Shown here: in pieces, positions 1 to 5,614 of the stretch
Position numbering within the stretch: the first letter of the stretch is position 1
Layout of the letters: each line of letters begins with the position of its first letter
The notes under the pieces: model-generated
The model's input: the letters and a program-made list of their open reading frames with translations, nothing else
What the model was told of the DNA's origin: nothing
Databases searched by the model: none
Assembly: GCA_946183715.1 (NCBI GenBank)
Contig: CAMHDB010000016.1
Coordinates: 1-14,481, forward strand
Direction of reading: 5' to 3'
DNA: 14,481 nt
Origin: an uncultured Oscillibacter sp.
GTDB taxonomy: Bacteria > Bacillota > Clostridia > Oscillospirales > Oscillospiraceae
Made by a program: the position numbers and the translations under genes

Positions 1-110
1 CGGCGGAAATCAAGCTCGACACCGACCGCGCCAAGGCGTGGATTAAGTCCGGCGCGCAGCCGACGGATACCGTCCGCGCCCTGCTCAAAAAAGTCGAGGT
101 TCTGAGCTGA
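1..110 (+). CDS. rpsP: 30S ribosomal protein S16, C-terminal part (5' end outside window)
   Basis: Only the last 35 codons are present, read from base 3 and ending in TGA at 108-110. The translated tail (AEIKLDTDRAKAWIKSGAQP, then TDTVRALLKK) is the characteristic end of bacterial S16, where the 'W/Y-x-x-x-GAQPTDTVR-x-LLKK' block is strongly conserved. S16 is a small-subunit protein needed for 30S assembly. The next gene, khpA, begins 15 nt after the stop with its own GGAGG site, the usual Firmicute arrangement, so the two are almost certainly co-transcribed. Nothing unusual is visible in this fragment. The promoter and start lie upstream of the window. Confidence 0.93.
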   Translation, partial: AEIKLDTDRAKAWIKSGAQPTDTVRALLKKVEVLS

Positions 111-125
111 TTCCGGAGGCCCCGC

Positions 126-356
126 ATGAAAGACTTACTCCTCTACATCGCGCGGAATCTCGTCGAACACCCCGACGCCGTGAGCGTGACGGAAGTCCAG
201 CGCGAGCAGGAACTGACCCTCGAACTGCGCGTGGCCCCGGACGACATGGGCAAGGTCATCGGACGGCAGGGGCGTATCGCCCGCGAAATCCGGAAACTGC
301 TCTACGCCTGCGGCCAGCGTTCCGGTACGCGGGTCTCCGTGGATATCGTGGACTGA
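126..356 (+). CDS. khpA: KH-domain RNA-binding protein KhpA (YlqC family)
   Basis: This 76-residue protein is a single KH domain. The diagnostic G-x-x-G loop is GRQG at residues 46-49, inside the conserved stretch GKVIGRQGRIAREIRKLL, and its length is that of the family (about 75-85 aa). In Gram-positive bacteria KhpA works with KhpB (Jag/EloR) as an RNA-binding pair that affects cell elongation and division and acts as an RNA chaperone; that role is family knowledge, not seen here. The start is set by GGAGG at 115-119, six bases before the ATG. It sits directly behind rpsP as in many Firmicutes, but rimM and trmD, which usually follow, are absent; a terminator hairpin comes right after the stop. 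Confidence 0.93.
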   Translation: MKDLLLYIARNLVEHPDAVSVTEVQREQELTLELRVAPDDMGKVIGRQGRIAREIRKLLYACGQRSGTRVSVDIVD

Positions 357-363
357 GGTTACT

Positions 364-408
364 GGAAAGTCCTTTCCGGCCCCGCGCCGGGGGACTTTCC
401 GCCGTTTT
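364..408 (+). terminator. Intrinsic terminator after khpA
   Basis: GGAAAGTCC at 364-372 pairs perfectly with GGACTTTCC at 392-400. Inside it, CCGGC at 376-380 can pair with GCCGG at 386-390, extending the stem. The hairpin is followed by GCCG and a short TTTT run (405-408). It begins only 7 nt after the khpA stop, so it probably ends the rpsP-khpA transcript. The next gene starts 20 nt later with no clear promoter between, so read-through may be how that gene is expressed. Confidence 0.7.
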
Positions 409-428
409 CAGAGACAAGGAGACCTACT

Positions 429-1193
429 ATGGCAGTCTATCTCACGGGCGACACCCACCGGGATTTCTCCCGGTTTCAGGAGGACGCCTTCCCGGAACAG
501 TCCGGTTTGCGCAAGAGTGACTACGTGCTCATCTGCGGCGACTTCGGCGGCGTCTGGGACGGCTCCCCCGAGGAAAACGAACTCCTCGACTGGCTCGACG
601 CCCGCCCCTTTACGACGCTGTTCGTCTCCGGCAACCACGAGAACTACGCGCTGTTGTCGGGCTGTCCGGTAGAGGAGTGGCACGGCGGACTGACGCGGCG
701 CGTCCGCCCGTCGATTCGCCTGCTCCAGCGCGGGCAGATTTTCGACCTCGACGGCAAACGGTTCTTCACGATGGGCGGGGCCAGCAGTCGGGAGATTCCC
801 ATACTCGAACGCGCCGACCCGTTATTCTCCGTCCGGCGGAAGTGGCACGAGTACCGGAAGAACGTCTACTGGATTCGCGGCGAAACGTGGTTCCCCGAGG
901 AATTGCCCAATGAGGACGAGTACCGTACCGCCCTTGACAGCCTCGACCGCGCCGGGTGGGCCGTCGATTACGTCGTCACCCACTGCGCGCCCACGTCCAT
1001 ACAGAACCTGTTCGACCTCACGGAGGCCCAGTCTACAGGCTCCTACCTCGTCAACCGCCTGACCGACTTCCTCGACGAGATTGCCCAAAAGTGTACGTTC
1101 GACTGCTGGTTCTTCGGGCACTACCACGGCAACTACGTCATCGAGAACCGCTACATACTCCTCTATGACAGAATCATACAGCTTGCGCAGTAA
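429..1193 (+). CDS. Calcineurin-like metallophosphoesterase
   Basis: This 254-residue soluble protein carries the metallophosphatase metal-ligand motifs in order: D-T-H at residues 8-10 (GDTHRD), GDFGG at 37-41, GNHE at 68-71, the histidine of VVTHCAP at 185, and GHYH at 230-233. Together these form the dinuclear metal site that hydrolyses phosphoesters, so an active hydrolase is expected. No signal peptide or membrane segment is seen, which points to the cytoplasm. The first motif reads GDTHRD rather than the commoner GDxHG, but the metal-binding Asp and His are kept. The start is supported by AAGGAG at 416-421, seven bases before ATG. The substrate cannot be told from sequence; related enzymes act on nucleotides, phosphoproteins or nucleic acids. 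It stands alone between a terminator hairpin and the R-M operon. Confidence 0.85.
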   Translation: MAVYLTGDTHRDFSRFQEDAFPEQSGLRKSDYVLICGDFGGVWDGSPEENELLDWLDARPFTTLFVSGNHENYALLSGCPVEEWHGGLTRRVRPSIRLLQRGQIFDLDGKRFFTMGGASSREIPILERADPLFSVRRKWHEYRKNVYWIRGETWFPEELPNEDEYRTALDSLDRAGWAVDYVVTHCAPTSIQNLFDLTEAQSTGSYLVNRLTDFLDEIAQKCTFDCWFFGHYHGNYVIENRYILLYDRIIQLAQ

Positions 1194-1217
1194 CAGAGGG
1201 GGCATTCGCCCCCTCTG
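1194..1217 (+). terminator. Perfect hairpin after the metallophosphoesterase gene (terminator-like, no U-tract)
   Basis: CAGAGGGGGC (1194-1203) and GCCCCCTCTG (1208-1217) form a perfect 10-bp stem closed by the tetraloop ATTC, beginning directly after the TAA stop. The stem is strong, but the following bases (TCGCTACG) contain no run of T. It may be an inefficient or factor-assisted terminator, or a 3'-end stabilising hairpin. Confidence 0.5.
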
Positions 1218-1267
1218 TCGCTACGCGACTCTGCCAACGATTATGTCTGCTTTTTCGCGCGGAAGGG

Positions 1268-1296
1268 TGGACACAAGATGAAAAACGTGTTAAACT
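1268..1296 (+). promoter_or_regulatory. Sigma-A-type promoter of the R-M operon
   Basis: TGGACA (1268-1273) and TAAACT (1291-1296) are separated by 17 bases, and TG at 1288-1289 forms an extended -10 element. Transcription would begin near 1303, leaving a leader of about 27 nt before the methyltransferase ATG. This argues against the possible GTG start at 1303, which would lie at the transcription start itself. Prediction is by pattern only. Confidence 0.55.
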
Positions 1297-1329
1297 GTCG
1301 GGGTGTCACACGGGCAAAGGGGGCCTTTC

Positions 1330-2172
1330 ATGAATCCGGTATTGAAATACAGAGGCGGAAAGTTGCGGGAAATCCCCCGCTTTTTACCGTATATTCCCCA
1401 GCATTTCGACAGGTACATTGAGCCTTTTTTCGGCGGCGGTGCCGTCTACTTCCATCTGGAACCTCGCAGAGCGTTGATTAACGATATTAATCAGCGCCTT
1501 ATGACGTTTTATCTCCAATTGCGTGACCAGTATCCGCTTATGCGGCACCAACTCGACGAGATAGAGCGGACGTATGAGAGCAATCAGGCGGAATACAAAC
1601 GCCTGAAAGCCCTCCGCCCCGGCGAACGGGCGGAGAATAACAATGAAAGCCTCTACTACCGTATGCGCGACTCCTTCAACCACCTGCGCGAAAGCGATTA
1701 TCTGGACAGCGTGCTGTATTTCTTCATCAACAAGACGGCCTATTCTGGCATGATACGCTATAACAGCGCCGGAGAGTACAACGTGCCGTTCGGGCGCTAT
1801 CCGAATCTCAATACACACCTTGTCACGCAGGGGCACAGTGACCTTTTGCGCGGCGCGGAGATTCTCAACACGGACTACAGTCAGGTCTTTCAAATGGCGG
1901 GGAATGAGGACTTTATGTTCTTAGACCCTCCCTATGACTGTGTTTTCAACGACTACGGCAACCGCGACTTCGACGAGGCCGAACACAGACGCCTGGCCGC
2001 CGATTTCCGGAATCTCCCCTGCAAAGCCCTGATGATTATCGGGAAAACCCCCCTGACGGAGGAATTATACGCGGGTTCCGTCTCCGGCGAGTATTACAAA
2101 AGCTACGCCGTGAATATCCGGAACCGCTTCAAGAACGACACAATGCACATGATTGTAAGGAATTACGAGTGA
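1330..2172 (+). CDS. Dam/DpnII-family N6-adenine DNA methyltransferase of a type II R-M system
   Basis: This 280-residue protein has the layout of Dam-family (alpha-class) N6-adenine methyltransferases. KYRGGK at residues 6-11 and FFGGGA at 33-38 make the AdoMet-binding motif; a variable, presumably DNA-recognising middle follows; the catalytic motif is DPPYD at 199-203. The family normally methylates the adenine of GATC or closely related sites, using S-adenosylmethionine. The ATG at 1330 is preferred over an in-frame GTG at 1303 because AAAGGGGG lies just before it and the predicted transcript starts near 1303. The endonuclease gene starts 14 nt after this stop, so the pair forms one operon and this enzyme should protect the host. 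GC content is visibly lower than in the flanking housekeeping genes (about 50% in a sampled line against about 67% in tex), suggesting acquisition. The exact target is inferred from family and neighbour. Confidence 0.9.
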   Translation: MNPVLKYRGGKLREIPRFLPYIPQHFDRYIEPFFGGGAVYFHLEPRRALINDINQRLMTFYLQLRDQYPLMRHQLDEIERTYESNQAEYKRLKALRPGERAENNNESLYYRMRDSFNHLRESDYLDSVLYFFINKTAYSGMIRYNSAGEYNVPFGRYPNLNTHLVTQGHSDLLRGAEILNTDYSQVFQMAGNEDFMFLDPPYDCVFNDYGNRDFDEAEHRRLAADFRNLPCKALMIIGKTPLTEELYAGSVSGEYYKSYAVNIRNRFKNDTMHMIVRNYE

Positions 2173-2186
2173 CAGGAGGCGAACTC

Positions 2187-3869
2187 ATGGCAATACTGCG
2201 AAATCCGGTTTTGTTTTTTACGACCTCTCCCCGGACGCCCGCGAAAATGATACCGGAAATCCGACTTCTCTGGGAACAGTTCGGCGGCGAGGCGTGGACA
2301 CAGGAAACGCAACAGCTTTTTACGAACGAATTGGCGAAAAGCCCGTTTTTTCAGGGCAAAGGCTCCGCCGGTGAGAAGGATTTCAGCGCCCGCGACAGAA
2401 TCAACCGCGCCCCCAAGGCGCTGGGATTTGTCAATCTGACGCCATGCATCGAACTGACCGAGGCCGGAAAGGCCTTCGTCTACGGGAAACGCCCGCAGGA
2501 GATTTTCTTACGCCAGCTCTTAAAATTTCAGGTGCCGTCCCCCCTGCACCGGGAAAACGGGAATATACAGGGCGTTTTTTGGGTGCGTCCGTATCTGGAA
2601 ATCCTCCGCCTTATCCGGGAGCTTGAGTACCTGACGTTCGACGAACTGAAAATCTTCGCCCTGCAAATGACGGACTACCACAAATATGAGGCTATCAAAG
2701 AGCGCATTCTGGAATTTAGAGAGGCCAAAGGACAGCGCAAGGGACAATACAAACGCTTCATCCACGAAATTTGGACAAACGCCGTACTGGACATTCACCG
2801 GGAGAGAATCGCGGCGGGCAAAACCAAAACGCGGGAGACTACAGACGCAAGTCTTTCGACTTTCATCCAGACCCAGAAAGGTAATATGCGCGACTACGCC
2901 GACGCCTGTTTCCGTTATCTACGCTATACAGGGCTTGTCTCCATCGCCTACAACAGGAAAACGATTTCTGTCTTTGCCGACAAGGAGGCTGATGTCGACT
3001 ACATTTTGCACACCGTCGGCAGAGACCCCGTTTTTGTGGACGATGAGGAGCAGTATAAAAAATATCTGTTTTCCGCCGACACGCCCGCGCTCTACGCGGA
3101 TAAAGTTCGGAATATCAAGGACGCCATTGTACAGACGGGCGCTTACACGGAGCGCGACTTGCGCGGCTATTCTCTGGAAGCGCTGAAAGACCTGCGCGAC
3201 GGGGTTGCCGCCGCGCGAAAGGAAACCGCCATTCAGGAACAGGTTGGTCAAATCAAGTCCCGCGCCCTGTACGCCGATATTGTCGACACATTCCGCGCGA
3301 TTGCGTCGAAAGACTGTTACGACGCGCCCCTGATGTTTGAATACAACACTTGGCGAGCCATGACCATGCTGAACGGCGGGGATATCAAGGGCAATTTTCA
3401 ATTCGATGATGTCGGACAGCCGCTTTCCACTGCCGCCGGGAATATGCCCGACATTGAGTGCGATTACGGCAACTTCTCTTTATCCGTGGAAGTAACCTTA
3501 CAGTCCGGACAGCGACAGTTTGAGGCGGAAGGCGAATCCGTCGCTCGGCATTACGGCAGGCTGAAAGAAAAGTGCGGCAAGGATACGTACTGCCTGTTCA
3601 TCGCGCCGAAAATCAACTCCGCCACGCTTGCCCACTTTTACGGCTTGAACCATGTGAATATCGCCTTGTATGGAGGGAAATCGAAAATCATTCCGCTGAG
3701 ATTAGAACAGTTTATGAAACTGCTTGCAACTTCCCGCCGTGACCCGCGCCCCGCGCCGACGGATATTCGCCGTTTTCTGGACTGCGTCCTGACGTTCTGC
3801 GAAAGCGCGGCGGACGAAACCCGTTGGAGCGACGATATCCAAACTTGTGTGGATACGTGGTTTCCATGA
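2187..3869 (+). CDS. AlwI/BstNBI-family type II restriction endonuclease
   Basis: This 560-residue protein resembles the AlwI (RE_AlwI) family, which includes the type IIS enzyme AlwI (GGATC) and relatives such as BstNBI/BspD6I. The likely PD-(D/E)xK-type catalytic set is Asp422, Glu435 (in SVEVT), Glu448 and His455. These spacings (13, 13, 7) equal those I recall for the Nt.BspD6I active site (D456, E469, E482, H489), and Glu385 in FEYNTW lies near the place of its fifth residue, E418. The N-terminal half would hold DNA recognition. The start ATG at 2187 has AGGAGG at 2174-2179; a GTG at 2169 overlapping the methyltransferase stop is less likely. It follows a Dam-type methyltransferase, and AlwI-type sites contain GATC, so the pair is coherent. 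A nicking enzyme is an alternative, since some family members cut only one strand. Lower GC than the neighbours suggests horizontal origin. No control (C) gene is visible. Confidence 0.85.
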   Translation: MAILRNPVLFFTTSPRTPAKMIPEIRLLWEQFGGEAWTQETQQLFTNELAKSPFFQGKGSAGEKDFSARDRINRAPKALGFVNLTPCIELTEAGKAFVYGKRPQEIFLRQLLKFQVPSPLHRENGNIQGVFWVRPYLEILRLIRELEYLTFDELKIFALQMTDYHKYEAIKERILEFREAKGQRKGQYKRFIHEIWTNAVLDIHRERIAAGKTKTRETTDASLSTFIQTQKGNMRDYADACFRYLRYTGLVSIAYNRKTISVFADKEADVDYILHTVGRDPVFVDDEEQYKKYLFSADTPALYADKVRNIKDAIVQTGAYTERDLRGYSLEALKDLRDGVAAARKETAIQEQVGQIKSRALYADIVDTFRAIASKDCYDAPLMFEYNTWRAMTMLNGGDIKGNFQFDDVGQPLSTAAGNMPDIECDYGNFSLSVEVTLQSGQRQFEAEGESVARHYGRLKEKCGKDTYCLFIAPKINSATLAHFYGLNHVNIALYGGKSKIIPLRLEQFMKLLATSRRDPRPAPTDIRRFLDCVLTFCESAADETRWSDDIQTCVDTWFP

Positions 3870-3896
3870 GCCGTAACATTTTGCTTGGCACGTCTT

Positions 3897-3926
3897 CCTC
3901 CCCCGTTGACACGGGGGAGGCTTTTT
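3897..3926 (+). terminator. Strong intrinsic terminator of the R-M operon
   Basis: CCTCCCCCGT (3897-3906) pairs perfectly with ACGGGGGAGG (3911-3920) around a TGAC tetraloop and is followed by C and TTTTT (3922-3926). It lies 27 nt after the endonuclease stop. This is a textbook rho-independent terminator and separates the R-M operon from the SpoIID-type gene. Confidence 0.9.
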
Positions 3927-3970
3927 CGCGCACCCGTGACAATCTTCCTTTACAGATTCCGGAAAATGGG

Positions 3971-3999
3971 TTGCGCGGTGGCGGAAGTTGTGCTAAAAT
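3971..3999 (+). promoter_or_regulatory. Sigma-A-type promoter for the SpoIID-family gene
   Basis: TTGCGC (3971-3976) and TAAAAT (3994-3999) are separated by exactly 17 bases. Transcription would begin near 4006, giving a leader of about 78 nt that ends in AAGGAGG (4071-4077), six bases before the ATG at 4084. A vegetative-type promoter would be notable for a true sporulation gene, which is usually read by sigma-E. The prediction rests on pattern alone. Confidence 0.6.
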
Positions 4000-4083
4000 A
4001 ATGACGCCGGTCGGGCCTGTTCGACGCGCCGGACGCATAGACTGTTTGCAAAACGTCCGGCCTGCCGGTCAAGGAGGGATTTC

Positions 4084-5457
4084 ATGAAAGACTTTCCGAA
4101 TCAGATACCGTCCCAGCGTGTACGGACCATCCCCGCCAATCCGCCGCGCCGCCGCGATACCGCCGCGCGTCCCGATACGGACACCGCCGCCCCCGTGCGC
4201 CGCCGCGCTACTGATACCCCCGCGCGCGCCGACATAGACGCCCCGACGCGTCCCGATACCGACACCGCCGCCCCCGTGCGCCGTCGCGATACCGATACCG
4301 CCCCGCGCCGCCGTGCCCGCCGCAGACAGCGCCGCCGTGATACGCTCCCTAAGTCACTCCATACCGTCATGACCGCCTCCGCCGGACTGGTCGTCGCGCT
4401 GTTCCTTATGCCCTTCCTGCTCACAGGCGACAACCGCAGTAATGCCGTCACGCTCTCCGACATGCTCACCGAGGCCGAGGCCGTGCGAACGGGTGTCGAA
4501 ATCCCGCTGGAACCCGAACCCGAACCGGAACCCATGCCCGAACCCGAACCCGAACCCATGCCCGAACCCGAGACCGTCCCGGAAATATTCTCCGGTCAGC
4601 TAGACGAGGACTGTATGCTCAAAGTCTTGGACAAGAAAAACGACGAGGTTTCCGTGATGTCCATGCAGGAGTATCTCGTGTGCGTCCTGCGCGGGGAAAT
4701 GCCCGGCTACTTTGAATTGGAGGCCCTCAAGGCGCAGGCCGTCGCGGCCCGTACTTACACCCGCTACATGCTCCACTCCGGGAGCAAGCACGGCGACAAG
4801 GCCGATATTTGTACCAGTCCGGCATGCTGTCAGGCGTATTTGAGCGCCGCCGCCGCGCGTAAGAAGTGGGGCTACCTCCCCGAGGACGAGGAACAGAAGC
4901 TCCGCGCCGCGGTCGAGGAAACCGACGGCGAAACCATGCTCTACGATGGCGAGCCGATTCTGGCCGTATTCCACGCCTCGTCGGCGGGCCTTACGCGCAC
5001 GTCCTCCGATGTCTGGTCGGGCGACAAGCCCTACTTACAGCCCGTATCGTCGCCGGAGAACGCCGACGCCGTGCCGAATTACTACAGCCACGTCGAAATG
5101 ACCATCACCGCCTTCCGCGACAAACTACAGTCCGCGTTCCCGAAGGCGAATCTCACGGGCGACCCCTACGACTGGCTTTCGGATGTCGAGCGCGACAGCG
5201 CCGGGAGCATTATTACGATGCACGTCGGCGGAATCAAGACGCAGGGCAGCCGGGTACGTTCGGCCCTCGGACTGCGTTCGGCCTGCTTTACGTGGGAAAT
5301 GGCCGACGGGAAAGTATCGTTCTACGTCACGGGCTACGGGCACGGCGTCGGGCTCAGCCAGTACGGCGCGAATCAGATGGCCCGCGACGGCTCCGGCTAC
5401 CGCGAAATCCTGACCCATTACTATACGGGCGTCAGAATCGGCGGCTACAACCCTTGA
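4084..5457 (+). CDS. Membrane-anchored SpoIID/LytB-domain protein (probable peptidoglycan lytic transglycosylase)
   Basis: This 457-residue protein has four parts. Residues 1-90 are an Arg/Pro/Asp/Thr-rich, strongly basic segment with an internal repeat. Residues 93-114 are one hydrophobic helix, probably a signal anchor that leaves the basic part inside the cell. Residues 143-165 are a Glu-Pro repeat that should act as a stiff spacer. From about 185 to the end is a SpoIID domain. The domain keeps the catalytic-glutamate motif GEMP (Glu205), LKAQAVAARTY (215-225), a cysteine cluster CTSPACC (243-249) where SpoIID binds zinc, and GHGVGLSQYGA (419-429). SpoIID cleaves glycan strands lacking stem peptides and drives engulfment in sporulation; LytB-type relatives modify amidases. 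It is far longer at the N-terminus than typical SpoIID (about 340 aa). It has its own promoter and terminator, so it is monocistronic. Whether it acts in sporulation or in vegetative wall remodelling cannot be decided here. Confidence 0.85.
   Translation: MKDFPNQIPSQRVRTIPANPPRRRDTAARPDTDTAAPVRRRATDTPARADIDAPTRPDTDTAAPVRRRDTDTAPRRRARRRQRRRDTLPKSLHTVMTASAGLVVALFLMPFLLTGDNRSNAVTLSDMLTEAEAVRTGVEIPLEPEPEPEPMPEPEPEPMPEPETVPEIFSGQLDEDCMLKVLDKKNDEVSVMSMQEYLVCVLRGEMPGYFELEALKAQAVAARTYTRYMLHSGSKHGDKADICTSPACCQAYLSAAAARKKWGYLPEDEEQKLRAAVEETDGETMLYDGEPILAVFHASSAGLTRTSSDVWSGDKPYLQPVSSPENADAVPNYYSHVEMTITAFRDKLQSAFPKANLTGDPYDWLSDVERDSAGSIITMHVGGIKTQGSRVRSALGLRSACFTWEMADGKVSFYVTGYGHGVGLSQYGANQMARDGSGYREILTHYYTGVRIGGYNP
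4168..4299 (+). repeat. 81-bp-period coding repeat in the SpoIID-type gene's N-terminus
   Basis: A block of about 51 bp beginning at 4168 recurs at 4249 with few changes. Both copies encode RPDTDTAAPVRRR followed by TDT (residues 29-45 and 56-72). The period is 27 codons. It adds to the basic, disordered-looking N-terminal tail and may vary in copy number between strains. Confidence 0.7.
4510..4575 (+). repeat. Glu-Pro codon repeat (spacer after the membrane anchor)
   Basis: Alternating GAA-CCC/CCG codons encode EPEPEPEPMP (4510-4539), EPEPEPMP (4540-4563) and EPET (4564-4575). The ATG codon recurs at the end of each unit, suggesting duplication of a 24-30 bp unit. Such EP tracts form extended rods that often hold an extracellular domain away from the membrane. 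Confidence 0.75.
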
Positions 5458-5465
5458 CAATTTAT

Positions 5466-5499
5466 CCCTGTCCGGAACCGCCCCGGACAGGGATTTTTT
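5466..5499 (+). terminator. Intrinsic terminator after the SpoIID-family gene
   Basis: CCCTGTCCGG (5466-5475) pairs perfectly with CCGGACAGGG (5483-5492) over a 7-nt loop, followed by A and TTTTTT (5494-5499). It lies 8 nt after the stop codon and closes this transcription unit. Confidence 0.9.
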
Positions 5500-5544
5500 G
5501 ACTTTTGCCCCCGAAAACATCGGAAAGAAATCCTTCCGGACGGC

Positions 5545-5573
5545 TATACAAAAGGCCGGAATTGTGTTATACT
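5545..5573 (+). promoter_or_regulatory. Extended -10 promoter for the GGDEF-EIIC/tex/mocR operon
   Basis: TATACT at 5568-5573 is preceded by TG at 5565-5566, giving the extended -10 form TGNTATACT. A weak -35 (TATACA, 5545-5550, four of six matches) lies 17 bases upstream. It is the only convincing promoter seen before the three forward genes that end at the terminator at 11454-11481. Confidence 0.6.
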
Positions 5574-5614
5574 TGAACCGGGTACCAGAATCTGTTCCGG
5601 GAGCGTGATTTACT

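Noticed and set aside
1303..1329. GTG start extending the methyltransferase by nine codons
   Set aside because: It coincides with the predicted transcription start and lacks a ribosome binding site, whereas ATG 1330 has a good one.
3824..4087. 87-codon frame spanning the R-M terminator and SpoIID promoter
   Set aside because: It runs through a perfect terminator hairpin and a promoter, has no ribosome binding site, and shows no recognisable protein.
4168..4299. Repeats considered as a CRISPR array
   Set aside because: There are only two copies, they lie in frame within a coding region, and they vary mainly at synonymous positions, so this is a protein repeat.
4101..4559. Minus-strand frame rich in Gly-Ser repeats over the SpoIID-type gene
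   Set aside because: It is the antisense reading of the Asp/Thr/Arg and Glu-Pro repeats of the forward gene, with no start signal.
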